DNA of 64,000 nucleotides from Antilocapra americana (Eukaryota; Chordata; Mammalia; Artiodactyla; Antilocapridae): positions 17,326,523-17,390,522 of the forward strand of contig ML664199.1 of the NCBI GenBank assembly GCA_007570785.1. Reading direction: 5' to 3'. Numbering within the stretch: the stretch's first letter is position 1; every line of letters starts with the position of its first letter. The notes under the pieces were generated by a model that saw only the letters and a list, made by a program, of their open reading frames with translations, did not search any database and was not told where the DNA came from. Made by a program: the position numbers and the translations under genes. Below, in pieces: positions 25,894-37,630 of this stretch.

Positions 25894-26098
25894 GGGCTTC
25901 TCCAGTGGTGCAGTGGTAAAGACTCTGCCTGCAATTCAGGAGTTCAGTCCTTGGGTCGAGTTGGGAAGACCCCCTGGACAAGGAAATGGCAACCCACTCC
26001 AGAATTCTTGCCTGGAGAACCCCATGGACAGAGGAGCCTGGAGGGCTACAATCTGTGGGATCACAAAGAGTCTGACATGACTTAGCAATTAAACAACA
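25894..26098 (+). mobile_element. Bov-tA SINE
   Basis: A forward copy from gggcttctccagtggtgcag through aaggaaatggcaacccactc to gtctgacatgacttagcaat, followed by an aacaac tail. Confidence 0.92.
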
Positions 26099-26758
26099 TG
26101 TTGGTTTTGCCCTCCATTTATTACAGTTATTTTAAAAATCTGCAGTTCTTATCCTGTACATCTTTATGTACAAGTATTTCTACAAAGTATATAGAGGTGT
26201 GATTAGTAGATGGAGGAAATGCAATTAAAAATTTTTTATATTGCCCACTTACCCTCCTACCCAGTACATACTCATATGTTGATTTCTCTGTGTCTTTGGA
26301 CAAGATTTGTTTTTCAAGTTCAAGAAACAGAGTTTATTTTCACCTACCTTCACCTAGTCCTGGAAGTCGAATTTCTGCTATCTGCAACCCCAACAGAACA
26401 TCTCTGAGCCTCCAGCTCTTCCCACCCAGTTCCAAGATTATTATCTTTATAGAGTCTGTTGAGGAGAAACAGCCAAGGTCTTTATTATGCAATAAAATGT
26501 CCCGAAGAACAAGTCAACTATAGCAGTAGAGTTCCCAGGCCACGTATAGGTAACCAGGGGTCAAGCTTCTTCTGTGACAGGCCTATATGCCCTTACAGAT
26601 GGGTAAAGCCATAGCAGCCAAGTCAACACACTTGTCATAAGCTCTCGATGTTGTGAAGTGAGAGTTAACATCTTGCTTGTATTGATGGGAGGGATAAGGG
26701 ATGGGTGAGGGCCTGCATGTGGGGTGTGTACTTTGGGACGTTAAAAAAGTTCTATGGG

Positions 26759-26916
26759 GGGCTTCCCTAGTGGTCCAGTGGCTTAGACTCTGTGCTCTCA
26801 ATGCAGAGGGCCTGGGTTCGGTCTCTGGCCAGGGAACCAGGATCTCAAGAACTCAGTTCTCACATGCTGCGACTAAGAGTTTGCATGCCACAAGTAAAGA
26901 TCCAGCATGCCCCAGT
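26759..26916 (+). mobile_element. CHR-type cetartiodactyl SINE
   Basis: Its head (ggcttccctagtggtccagt) and B-box region (cctgggttcggtctctggcc), then gggaaccaggatctcaag, match tRNA-derived CHR SINEs. These are distinct from Bov-tA and shared with whales and hippos. A BovB fragment follows 10 bases later. Confidence 0.8.
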
Positions 26917-26925
26917 TAAGACCAG

Positions 26926-27456
26926 GTTCAGTTCAGTTCAGTCAATCATGTCTGACTCCTTGAGACCCCATGGACTGCAGCACACCAGACTTCCCTGTCC
27001 ATCACCAACTCAGGGAGCCTACTCAGACTCATGTCCATTGAGTCGGTGATGTCATCCAACCATGTCATCCTCTCTTGTCCCCTTCTCCTTCTGCTTTCCA
27101 TCTTTCCCAGCATCAGGGTCTTTTCAGATGAGTCAGTTCTACACATCAGGTGGCCAGAGTATTGGAGTTTCAGCTTAAACATCAGTCCTTCCAATTAATA
27201 CTCAGGATTGATCTCCTTTAGGACGGACTGGTTGGATATCCTTGCAGTCCAAGGGACTCTCAAGAGTTTTCTCCAACACCACAGTTCAGAAGCATCAATT
27301 CTTCTGCACTCAGCTTTCTTTATGGTCCAACTCTCACATCCATACATGACTACTAGAAAGACCATAGCTTTGATTAGATGGACCTTTGTTGGCAAAGTAA
27401 TGTCTCTGCTTTTTAATATGCTGTCTAGGTTGGTCATAACTTTTTCCCCAAGGATA
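26926..27456 (-). mobile_element. BovB 3' fragment, 5'-truncated
   Basis: About 530 bases of reversed BovB, from ttcagttcagtcaatcatgt to ttggtcataactttttcccc, where homology stops in AT-rich DNA. The minus strand still reads the C-terminal RT region (SWTIKKAECRRIDASELWCW at about 27275-27335). Confidence 0.93.
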
Positions 27457-28194
27457 AATAAATAATATAAATATAAGGTAAATGAATATAAAAAAACAAA
27501 AAAGGTTCTGCTTAACATTTAAGTTAAGCAACACTTGTGCAACAGATTTAAGTTTCTAAGACAAATAGAACAGCATAAAAACTAATCTTCCTATTTATGC
27601 CCTCTTTTTGTTACTTTTATCATTTGAAGAAATTAAGGTAAATTACCAGCTGTAAGCTAGGAAGATTCCTCCGGATCCAGGGCATACCTGGTGCGTTCGT
27701 TGTCTTCTGTAAAACTGTACTTAAAGCTTTGATGAGGGTTCCCATCAATGAGAAATAGATACTGATTAAAAACGAAAAACTAGTTAACTGTCCTGCTCTC
27801 CTTTTATTAGAGTGAGGGCCTATTCAGGAACACCCTCCGCCTAAGCTGTTTGACTAGATCATTAGAGGAGTTGACTGTGAGGCCATCTCCTCCTCCAGTT
27901 TTTCTGTCCTCCTTTATTAAAGCAAGGTACTGTACGTTGTGTATTTATAGAATCTGCCCACCAAAACTGTACTGTTTGGCTTTGTAAGAAATCTTGTGTG
28001 ACCACTTATTCTATGTGTGGGGTTGAGGAAAACCACAGAGGAAGTTAGCAGAATTGTTTAGTATTTGACCCTGTGAGTGATAATTTTCTCTTTTTCATTT
28101 TGACACCTTAAAAATAACTAAATGGTGGTTGAGCATGGGCATCAGTTATCTAGGGCTATGAATTCTTAAGGAATTGAAAATTGCTGGTAAGCTT

Positions 28195-28330
28195 TTAAAA
28201 ATTCAGATGCAGTTGATGTAAAGTATTACCAGTTTTAGGTGTTCTACATAATGATATAATATTTGCATGTGTTAGGAAATGGTCACCATAAGGTAAGAAC
28301 TCAGAACTTTTAGGTGTTCTTTCCAATGTC
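28195..28330 (-). mobile_element. Old L1 3'-end fragment
   Basis: The blocks ttcagatgcagttgatgtaa, ttaggtgttctacataatga and gaaatggtcaccataaggta follow the order of a reversed L1 3' end. It is highly diverged. Confidence 0.4.
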
Positions 28331-28377
28331 TTCATAGCATTTACTCAAATCGTTACTGGTTGATAAATTGACCCAAG

Positions 28378-28399
28378 AAAAAAAAAAAAAAAAAAAAAA
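28378..28399. repeat. Poly(A) tract
   Basis: A run of 22 A residues. It may be the tail of an unrecognised retroposon or simple-repeat expansion. Confidence 0.9.
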
Positions 28400-28587
28400 G
28401 ACTGTAGATTTGTACGGCTGAATGTCAGCTACTGGAGTGTAGACCATTTGCTGTTCTACGTAGAGTCAATTTCCAGCAAAATAGTTGGCTGAGTTAAATA
28501 TATAATCGAAGATTGGGTCAGAATTTATCATTCAGTTATTACTTCTTGGATGAAGAATATACAGTAAGAAGTGAAATTTGGGTTTGA

Positions 28588-28661
28588 TGCATTATGATAT
28601 CATGTAGAAAATACTTCTAAGCTCTGCATTATGATATCATGTAGAAAATACTGCTAAGCTC
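28588..28661. repeat. 37-bp tandem duplication
   Basis: Two adjacent 37-base units start at 28588 and 28625 and differ at one base (T/G). Each contains the 10-bp palindrome ATGATATCAT. Confidence 0.93.
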
Positions 28662-29204
28662 TAAAATTATTTAGTGCCGTCCAGAGAGCAGCTTATCTTT
28701 ATAGAATTATGCATTTTCATCTTGGCACAACTGCTCGTTACTTTTGAAATCCAAGTGTAGTTTGGATGTCTTTCCCCAAACACACACGAAAGCTTGGGCT
28801 TATTTAATGTTGAAGTTTGGCACTGAAGTTGAGACAGGCTTACTTAATTTCTTATTCTGCCACTTTATCCCTGATAGTTTCTGTGGTGCATCATGGTTAC
28901 TGGCAAGGAGTTTAGGTGACTAATTTGTAATGCTCTTCAGGAAAGATGTCCAGTTTTAAAATTCTTTTGTTTCATTTGTTTTTATATATAACGTCTCTTC
29001 TCACTAAGTGAAACCTTGTCATTATTATATAGATACAAGTGATAACATATCACTGTGGCTTCTTTGTTTCAAAATGCCAGTTCTCTTTAGATTAAATTTA
29101 CACACATAGCCTTCTTTGGAAGCCTTCCATGATACCTTAGATTTTTGTTACTTGAGCGCTTCCATAGTCAGTTCATTCAGAGATGATTATTTTGTAAACA
29201 CTAT

Positions 29205-29426
29205 TGTTGTTGTTGTTGTCATTTAGGTGCTAAGTCATGTCCGACTCTTTTGGGACCCCATGGACTGGAGCCCACCAGGCCTCTCTGTTCATGGGATTTC
29301 CTAGGCAAGTACACTAGGGTGGGTTGCCATTTCCTTCTACAGGGGATCTTCCTCATCCAGGGATTGAACCTGCGTCTCCTGTACTGGCAGGTGGATTCCT
29401 TATCACTGAGCCACCAGGGAAGCCCA
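29205..29426 (-). mobile_element. Bov-tA SINE with target-site duplication
   Basis: A reverse copy with a (ttg)5-type reversed tail at 29205-29220 and a tRNA-like head ending gagccaccagggaagccc. The flanks gtaaacactat (29194-29204) and gtgaacactat (29427-29437) form an 11-bp duplication with one mismatch. Confidence 0.93.
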
Positions 29427-29439
29427 GTGAACACTATGC

Positions 29440-29627
29440 ATGCATGCTAAGTCACTTCAGTTGTGTCCAGCTCTTTGCGACCCCGTGGACCATAGCCCGC
29501 CAAGCTCCTCTGTCAGTGGGATTCTCCAGGCAAGAATATTGGTGTGGGTTGCCGTGCCCTCCCCCTCCCTCCAGGGGATCTTCCCTGTCCAGGTGTCAAA
29601 CCCATGTCTCTTACATCTCCTGCAGCG
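29440..29627 (-). mobile_element. Bov-tA SINE, second reverse copy
   Basis: It starts 13 bases after the previous SINE, in the same orientation. It runs from catgctaagtcacttcagtt to the clipped head at about 29627 and lacks the end of the tRNA-like region. Confidence 0.88.
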
Positions 29628-30996
29628 CCATCTGGGTTTTCTTGTTGTCTCTGACAGTAAACGCTATACTATTCATGAAAAGCAGACAGCTTTAGGGTGA
29701 CTTTTAGGTATTTGCGCCTTCCTTCTTGTTTGTGTGGTTTAAAACAAGAGTCTTTTGGATCTGAGCTTTTTGTCCTCAGTGAATTACAGTTAATTTGGAC
29801 ATCCTCATTGTATAGACTAGCTATAAGGAGCTGTACCAAGAGGCTGGAGTTGGTACAGTCATCTCGTTGGCAGCATCAGCCTCTCTGAAAACACTGAGTA
29901 GTAAGTATCCTCTTGTATCTTGAGTATCTGACAATAATGTGACTCTAGTGTATGAAAGACATTTCTATTTTACTCCTTGCATCATTGACCTGAAAAATTC
30001 TGGAAAACTAGAGAAGATAGAAAAATCATCAAGAGCCAGGGCATGTGCTGTTTGATTTTCAATGTACTGTCCAGAATGGCTCCCTTTTTCACTCATTACA
30101 TGAAAAAAGATGTATAGCAAACTCCTCTCTTACCACATGTACCTGAGAGTCCTGTAATACAAACCTCCCTTTAAGCCCTTGAAAATGAATTGCAGGAAAA
30201 ACCCTTGACAATGAGTTGCAGAATTTTACCTTTACCTGTGAATTTATGTGCCACATAGTAGTCTGGTTTAGAATATATTATTCACTTTTTTCTTTAGTTG
30301 TTGCTTAGAAAAAGTAATACCACACAGACACACATCTTCATATATTGCAATTAAATTACCTTCATGAAGTCTTATTATCTTTAGTGTACCTATTATGTTT
30401 GCCTCTTAAAAAATTCTCTCCTAGATAGTCTGTATTAATGTAAGCATTCTGCATAAAAGTTTAGTAATAAAGGATGTACTATCTTTTTAGATCCAAACCT
30501 GTTCCATCTTCTGAGTATATTACAAGTTACCCTCAGTTCACCTTGACCTAATATTTTGTAATCTCCCAGGAAGGATTGGGGAGGAGAGGTGATGGTGAAT
30601 AAAATGTCCTTCAGAGTAAGAGTGAAGACCTGAGGGGTGTGTGTGTGCACTTGTGCAGGGGGCAGGAGGGGGGCATGGAATCTGGGCCCCGCCTCCTGGC
30701 CCTTCCTCATCCTTTGAACAGGAAGTGAAGGTGTGACCTTGAGTTGGAGCCTGTGGTGCTCACCATGCTTTGTTTCTCCTGACAGCTGGGGTGGTGCTGT
30801 TAATCCTGTTGTGTCATGGTAACCAGATAAATACTCCTCAGCTGAGAGGGTCCCGCCACCTCCCCACCCTGCCTCTGCCTGACCTGATGTGTGGCAGAGT
30901 TCTAGTAAAATAACTTAAAAAAGAAAGTGCATGTGGCTATAGCATGTCAGCCTAGCTGCATGTCCTTGAAAACAGAAGCTAGCAAATGGAATGTGG
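29628..30996. other. Intron sequence, nothing recognised
   Basis: Mostly unique. The last 300 bases (30700-30900) are less AT-rich and include motif-like strings (aggaagtg, tgaccttga, agataa), which is weak grounds for an enhancer guess. No exon is seen. Confidence 0.45.
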
Positions 30997-32385
30997 CACG
31001 AAGGATATTCTTTTTTTTTTTTTTCCTTTATATCTGACTTTATTTTATTATTTTTTTTCACCAAAGAATTGATGCTTTTATTTTTATTTATTTATTTTTT
31101 TTTCCCAGCAAAATTTTTTTTTTNNNNNNNNNNNNNNNNNNNNNNNNNNNNNNNNNNNNNNNNNNNNNNNNNNNNNNNNNNNNNNNNNNNNNNNNNNNNN
31201 NNNNNNNNNNNNNNNNNNNNNNNNNNNNNNNNNNNNNNNNNNNNNNNNNNNNNNNNNNNNNNNNNNNNNNNNNNNNNNNNNNNNNNNNNNNNNNNNNNNN
31301 NNNNNNNNNNNNNNNNNNNNNNNNNNNNNNNNNNNNNNNNNNNNNNNNNNNNNNNNNNNNNNNNNNNNNNNNNNNNNNNNNNNNNNNNNNNNNNNNNNNN
31401 NNNNNNNNNNNNNNNNNNNNNNNNNNNNNNNNNNNNNNNNNNNNNNNNNNNNNNNNNNNNNNNNNNNNNNNNNNNNNNNNNNNNNNNNNNNNNNNNNNNN
31501 NNNNNNNNNNNNNNNNNNNNNNNTTCAAAGAATTAGAACAAATAATTTCTCAATTTGTATGGAAATACAAAAAACCTCGTATAGCCAAAGCAATCTTGAG
31601 AAAGAAGAATGGAACTGGCGGAATCAACCTACCTGACTTTAGGCTATACTACAAATCCACAGTCATTAAGACAGTATGGTACTGGCACAAAGACAGAAAC
31701 ATAGATCAATGGAACAGAATAGAAAGCCCAGAGATAAATCCACGCATCTATGGACACCTTATCTTTGACAAAGGAGGCAAGAATATACAATGGAGAAAAG
31801 ACAACCTCTTTAACAAGTGGTGCTGGGAAAACTGGACAGCCACTTGTAAAAGAATGAAACTAGATCACTTTCTAACACCATACACAAAGATAAATTCAAA
31901 ATGGATCAAAGATCTAAGCATAAGACCAGAAACTATAAAACTCCTAGAGGATAACATAGGATAACATAGGCAAAACACTCTCTGCTATAATCCAAAGCGG
32001 GATACTCCATGACCCACCTCCCAGAATACTGGAAATAAAAACACGAATAAACAAATGGGACCTAATTAAAATTAAAAGCTTTTGCACAACAAAGGAAACT
32101 ATAAGCAAGGTTAAAAGACAGCCTTCAGAATGGGAGAAAATAATAGCCAATGAAGCAACAGACAAACAATTAATCCCAAAAATAATACAAACAACTCCTG
32201 CAGCTCCATTCTAGAAAAATAAACAACCCAATTAAAAAGTGGGCCAAAGAACTTAACAGACATTTCTCCAAAGAAGATATAAAAATGGCTAACAAACACA
32301 TGAAAAGATGCTCAACATCACTCATTATCAGAGAAATGCAAATTCAAAACCACAATGAGGTACCACTTTACACGAAGGATATTCT
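30997..32385 (-). mobile_element. L1 insertion with internal inversion (probable twin priming), containing an assembly gap
   Basis: The 15-bp target duplication cacgaaggatattct flanks the element (30997-31011 and 32371-32385). A T-tract follows the left copy, so the tail is reversed; on the minus strand an AATAAA-type signal lies about 20 bases before it. After the gap (31124-31523), 31524-32370 reads L1 ORF2 in the forward direction ([20 protein letters not shown], then [10 protein letters not shown] and [20 protein letters not shown]) and stops flush with the right duplication. That layout fits a 5' segment inverted against the 3' end. A 10-bp tandem duplication at 31951-31970 breaks the frame. 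I do not recognise the 112 bases left of the gap as standard L1 3' UTR. Confidence 0.8.
31124..31523. other. Assembly gap (400 N)
   Basis: Exactly 400 unknown bases between a low-complexity T-rich segment and L1 ORF2 sequence. The round length suggests an estimated or placeholder size. Confidence 0.98.
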
Positions 32386-32394
32386 AAAAGATGT

Positions 32395-32580
32395 TTTAAA
32401 CCTGGACTCGACAAACCTTTTCTGTGACGGTCAGATAGAAGCTATGTTAGGCTTTGCTGCCATGCAGGGTCTCTATCCTCCTTCAGTGACCCTTCTCAAC
32501 CCTCAAAAAAATGAAAAAGCCCTCTAGCTCCCGGGCTGTACAGAAACAGACTCTAAGGCCAGAGTTTGCTGATGCCTGTT
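32395..32580. mobile_element. hAT-type DNA transposon relic
   Basis: The wording acaaaccttttctgtgacgg, gctatgttaggctttgctgc and ggccagagtttgctgatgcctg matches an old non-autonomous hAT-Charlie-like element whose ends read tttgccgacccctg in better copies. The family name is uncertain. Confidence 0.5.
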
Positions 32581-32589
32581 TTAAATCTT

Positions 32590-34220
32590 GGTCATGAAGA
32601 AACTGAGCCGAGATGGATGGCTGAGGTTTCTGTGCTGTTTGGGGTGATAACGTGTTTTCCTCAAGCGTGTTGGGAGGGGATGTGAGTGGGAGCTTCGGGA
32701 TTCCTTCAGGTTCTGATCCTGGGTGTGCCTTTGCTAGCCAGATGCCCTCAGCAGAATCCCCGGAACCTTTCTGGGCCTTATCTAGTCAGAACTGGCAGCT
32801 TATAATATACAAGGTACTGCTGCAGCGTCCACCCATGCCTAGGAGCAGAGGAGGGCTCACTTCGTCCCTCCCCATCTTGCTTTCCCTGGCTGCAGTTTCA
32901 GGCTGGTCCCTGCCAGCCTGACCCACAGAGATGGAGAGGAGCAGAGCCAGTGGGATGGCTTTCTGTGAAGGTGTTTTCAAGAGTGCCACAAATTTTCTAG
33001 GCAGGTTGAACAGATGATTTCTGAATATTTCTTCCTGAGGTTGTGTCTCTGTATTTCGAGGCACTCACTCGTCCCTTCTGGTTTGGTGGTGTTCACCCTG
33101 GTTTTCATCTCAGGGGAGTCAGTGCTGCTATTCTGCCTTGGTTTCGGAATTGGCCCCCGCCATCAGCTCTGGCTCCTCCACAGCCTCGGCGTCGGCGTTT
33201 GTGACGTTAAGGGGCTCACTCTGAGGTGATAACCGCAGCAGGGCGGGAGCCCCAGAACGTGGCCTACCTTCTCTGTCCATCACTGCAGCCTCCTCCAGAG
33301 CTCTTCTCGTGTGCCTTGGTTTCCACCCTGGCAGAGCCGGGCTGTGCTGCTCACAAGAAAGACCCTCAGGAAGCTGCAAGCCCTGCTCCCTGACATAAAC
33401 TGTAGGCACCGGGTTATGGGGAGTTCACGGTTGTTTTATAGTCTGCACATCAGAGTGTTAAGTGTTAGCAGAGAATTTCATATTTACTACACATACATTT
33501 AGAACAGATGTTTACATGTGTTTTGTCCATGAAGCTGGTTAGACTGTTGGGAAAGTATTTTAACTCAAGTTCTATTTATATACAAATCAGCAAACATAAA
33601 TTAAAGGCCCCCAGACTAATCCGTCACAGGGCCTTCAGTCAAAAGATTAGTTTCCTTCCTTTTGCTGCCTCAAGATAACAGTTTGATTCTCTATTATCAA
33701 TTCAGCCAGTTGCCTGTTTCCGGTTTCCTGCTCTGTGTATTTTGCATGTCACTCTTGGGAAATGATTTATTTATTTTTTTCAAGCCAAGGCACATATGGG
33801 GCCTCCACCCTACTGTATTGTTTTGTTTTGAGTTAGAATTCTTTAAAAAGGAAAAAAAAAACAAAACCGAAGAACTGGACTTTAATGGATAGATTGTTAA
33901 AATTAGTATAAATTAAGTCTTGTGACTTTTGACTTGTTTGGGTCATGTTGAAATAGTGTTATAATTACACCCTTCTGTGTTTTGCAGCTTCACTCTTATT
34001 GTATGGGCATATGGTGGCAACTGTCCCCAAACAAAGCAGAAACAAAATTCTGTGAAACTACTTTTTAGATTAGCTTTTGGACCCCTTCTTATCTGGAAGA
34101 CAATATCACAGAATTACATTTTTATCATTTATCAGACCCGGAAGAACAGTTGTAGTTCAGTTTTATTCATGAACAGTTGGAACCAACAGTGGAAGCTACA
34201 AGACTTAACTTGAGAGCTTG
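32590..34220. other. Intron sequence, nothing recognised
   Basis: A locally GC-rich patch with several CpGs lies at about 33140-33300 (ctcggcgtcggcgtttgtgacg). No start codon context, splice donor or recognised protein supports an exon. Confidence 0.5.
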
Positions 34221-34224
34221 TTTG

Positions 34225-34790
34225 TTGGGCACTGGATGTTCAGCAAATGTTTATTGTGCATCCTCCACTCCCAGTCTCCAGGCACATGCTAAGGCTCTAA
34301 GTGGATATGGAGTTGGGTCCTTGCCCTGAATAAAGTTACAGACTAGTTAGGGAGATATAGGACACAGGGTACATAATAAACAGAGGAGAGAGACGGGGAC
34401 TTCATCCCATCAAGTGCATTCCTCCTGGAAGAACTAATCTTGGCCTGGGTCTTAAAAGAAGTACTTTCCAGGTTAGGAGAATGGTGTAAGCAAAGGTGGA
34501 GGAAAGGAATGTGCAAAGTGAGTGTTGAGAATATGAAGAGTAAGGATCTTTTGGGTTGGATTTGAGCAGGGAGATGGGTGGGTATTGGGAAGGATCCCAG
34601 AGAAAGCAGGTGTCCTGCTAGAGGCTATTCAGGACCCTTAGATGCCAGGCTCAGATTCGTACTGTCTTATAGATGGCTGGGGGACATTGAAGATGCTGGT
34701 GCAGTGGTGTACCTTTGAAACACCACTGTTTGGAGGAGACAATTCTGGCACTGATGTTTAAGAAGGGTAAGGATAGGAAAGGCACGAGGC
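34225..34790 (-). repeat. L2 LINE fragment (reverse)
   Basis: It reads as reversed L2: cagcaaatgtttattgtgca, agttacagactagttagg, cctgggtcttaaaagaagta and gaatggtgtaagcaaaggtgg. It is ancient and non-coding. Confidence 0.6.
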
Positions 34791-34799
34791 AAGGTATTT

Positions 34800-35880
34800 C
34801 AGTAACTGTTGGATGATGGGACTTGAACCCATCCTAACTGTAGTGGGTTTTACCTTCCAAACACTCAAAAAGTACATTGCTAAGATCATCCCCATGGCAG
34901 CTGTACTGCTTTGTAATATTTTTGTTGTTTTTTAACTTTCCATGTAGTTTCCTCAGCTAGACTGTCAGTTCACCAAGGGCCAGTCTTACCTAGAGAGTTA
35001 TGCATGAAGTATGCACTTTCTAAATAGTGGAGCTTATTAATACTCTCAACTTCAGATTAGTCCTTACAGTATTATTGATTTAAGTAGCTATCTGTGGGAT
35101 GTATTCATGGAATGATTGTCTTGTCTCCTTTTGATTTCTAATTCCATTCTCTACCTCATTTCCTTTTCTGAACCCAAGTCTGTACCTAACTTGACTGTGT
35201 GTTTATATGGAGAAAAGTTACATGGTTGCCAATTCTTGCTTAAGATAGGTGACTATCTTAGCACAACTGAGGAAGATCCTGATGGAAAATACTGGGTTAT
35301 ACCAACAGGTTCTGACTGTTTGAAAAGTAGAAGAAAGATGTTCCCTCTTTCGGTCAGGTATAAATTCACTCATTGAGAGAATAATAAATGGAGTCATTTG
35401 TCAGTCCTTGTTTCTATGTTTCCCTTATTTTTCCATTCGGAGATAGTTTCATGCCTCCAGGCCTTTCTTCATCCCTGGCTGCCATCCGTCCCTTTCCATA
35501 GCTGGAGCTGAAGCATATGGTGAACGTGGTTATGTTTAGCTTTCTGTACAGAGGGTGTTGTGGAAAGATACTGTACAATCATTTCCATAACACAATGCCT
35601 TTCTGTTCATCAGAGCTATTTCTATAACCTGTAGCTTAACTCATGCTTACACAGTGTTCATTTTTCCGGTTAGAGCCAGTTCTCCAGAGTAAGTTAGTTT
35701 TAAAAAATGTTACAGCCTTCTAGTGCTGATCATAGTTATTCCCTAAAAAGAAAGTCAGTTATGTGCTTCTAGAAGGGGATGATGAAGAGAATATTCATAG
35801 CCCTTTGGTTGAAATTAAGCAAGTATGTTTCTCTGTTCTACATATCTCATCCTCTTGCTGTGAGACGTCTTCTAAAAATT
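34800..35880. other. Intron sequence, nothing recognised
   Basis: No exon or nameable repeat is recognised here. Confidence 0.5.
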
Positions 35881-35881
35881 T

Positions 35882-35960
35882 CAGATTGGGCTATAGTCCA
35901 TGGGGTCACAGAGTTGGACACAACTGAGCAGCTAAGCACGTACACACAAACACACACATC
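35882..35960 (+). mobile_element. Bov-tA/BovB 3'-end fragment
   Basis: The forward 3' terminus (ctatagtccatggggtcaca, then gttggacacaactgagcagc) is followed by a CA-rich tail. The 5' part is missing. Confidence 0.8.
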
Positions 35961-36665
35961 AAAAACAAAAGACAGTGAATCTAGATACTCAGAGGAAAAG
36001 ATCCTAATCCTTCTTAACCTAAACAGTAGAAGAGATAGAATGACACCTAAGGACACTCAGTACAGCCAGTGTCACTGGTGGCTGGTGACACTGAACACCC
36101 CACCACCCCACCAACCTTGGGCTTTGCTGGAGAGGACGCTGGTGTCCCACGTCCCTGACAGAATTAGTCTTCTGAGTTAGTGAGCTTTGAGAAAGTATAA
36201 ATTATTGTTCAGAGGCATGATAGTATCATCTTGTAAAATTCTCTTTTCAGGAAAGAGTGCCATGCTAGAAAGTCACAGGTTATTCACCCCTTCCAATCAG
36301 AGGCCAATGCAGATGTTGCTACTCACTCAAGGTTGGGTTTCTTATTTGCTTCCCAGTGTTCCTCACTGATCTGGTGGTTGGCTAGTTCATGTCTGAGCCT
36401 GGGAGCTAAGAAGACTTAGCTGGTTGGATCTTTGTGTTCAGAACCACTTTTTGGTTCTAGGTTCTCAGGGTTCCATGGTAGAATTTGTGGTCCTGGCAAA
36501 CTTATTTTTGAGAGCAGCCTTATAAGTCCTTTCTGACTGCCACCCCTGCACCTACACAATGACCGCCTCACCATACCGTCTCCCTCGGAGGGCTAGGGCT
36601 TCATTTGGCCCTTTCCTCGTGTGGTTCCCGACTTGTCTTGTATCTGAGGGTTGTACCTCTAATAT

Positions 36666-36822
36666 GTTTGTTGTTGTTCAGGCACTCTTTTGTGACCTCG
36701 TGGACTGTAGCCTGCCAGACTCCTGTCCATGGGATTCTCTAGGGAAGAATACTGGAGTGGGTTGCTGTGCCCTCCTCCAGGGCATCTTCATAGCCCAGGG
36801 ATCAAAGTTCCCCACCTTAATG
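36666..36822 (-). mobile_element. Bov-tA SINE, partial
   Basis: A reverse copy from the (ttg)n tail, with the agaatactggagtgggttgc core and gcccagggatcaaagttccc. The tRNA-like head is cut off at about 36822. Confidence 0.88.
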
Positions 36823-37239
36823 CTTCTGGACTGCTGGTGCTGTGGCTGCCTCAAGTCCGAACTTGTACTCATAGGTGTGCGGTGACATTTAGGTCACCAA
36901 GAGGTGGTCAGGTCTTCAGGTACCATCTTAGGTTTCAGTCTGTTTACTGCATTGTGACTGTCATGCAAACAGGGTTGAATGAGGAGTGTTCAGACTTGAA
37001 GGCTTTTACGTGAAGAAACGAGGAAATCTGTTCTCCAGCATCCAGAGGTGCAGCAGGCTTCCTCGGCAGGCCGCAGAGCCATCTAGTCTTGATGGAGACA
37101 GCACCCCAACAGTTGAAGCTGCTCAGTGATGGAGTGGACCCTTTAACAAAGTAAAGATTTGGATGACGATGGTGAGATTAGGGTGATTCTCATGATATTC
37201 TCATTGAAATGTGTTTTTTTGCATGTTGTGGTAGAAGCA

Positions 37240-37375
37240 TCGTTGCATAGTGATTGAGAACTGGGCTTTGGAGCCAGCCTGCCTTGGAAAGTTAATAGGT
37301 CCTGCACCATGGAGTAGTTAGGGGAATAAAGCACACAGATCAGTACCAGGAATACAGTAAGTATGTGGTGAATGG
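37240..37375 (+). repeat. MIR SINE, diverged
   Basis: MIR wording is seen in catagtgattgagaactggg, ctttggagccagcctgcctt and a 3' aatacagtaagtatgtggtg stretch. Confidence 0.6.
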
Positions 37376-37537
37376 TATTCTTATTTTAAAGAGAAAGAAC
37401 AAATTGTTTTCTTTCTGTACAACTATTAGCCTCCTGCTCTACTGTATACACACAGTCCCCCCTTTTTAAAAAGTTTTTAAAGAGCTGGTCCAGGTGCAAT
37501 AGAAGGGAGTTTTTGCTTTTTAAAGAAAGTTGACTCA

Positions 37538-37630
37538 GGGACTGCCCTGATGGCCCAGTGATTTAGACTTTGCCTTCCAATGCAGTGGGTGCGGGTTTGA
37601 TCCCTGGCCAATAAAAAAAATAAAACAGAA
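37538..37630 (+). mobile_element. CHR-type SINE, 3'-truncated
   Basis: The head gggactgccctgatggccca and B-box region gcgggtttgatccctggcca are present, then an A-rich tail starts directly. Confidence 0.75.

Noticed and set aside
31088..31536. Long frames across the N block
   Set aside because: They consist of unknown bases and carry no information.
33140..33300. CpG-containing patch as an alternative promoter
   Set aside because: Only a handful of CpGs over about 150 bases, far short of a CpG island, and no exon or donor follows.
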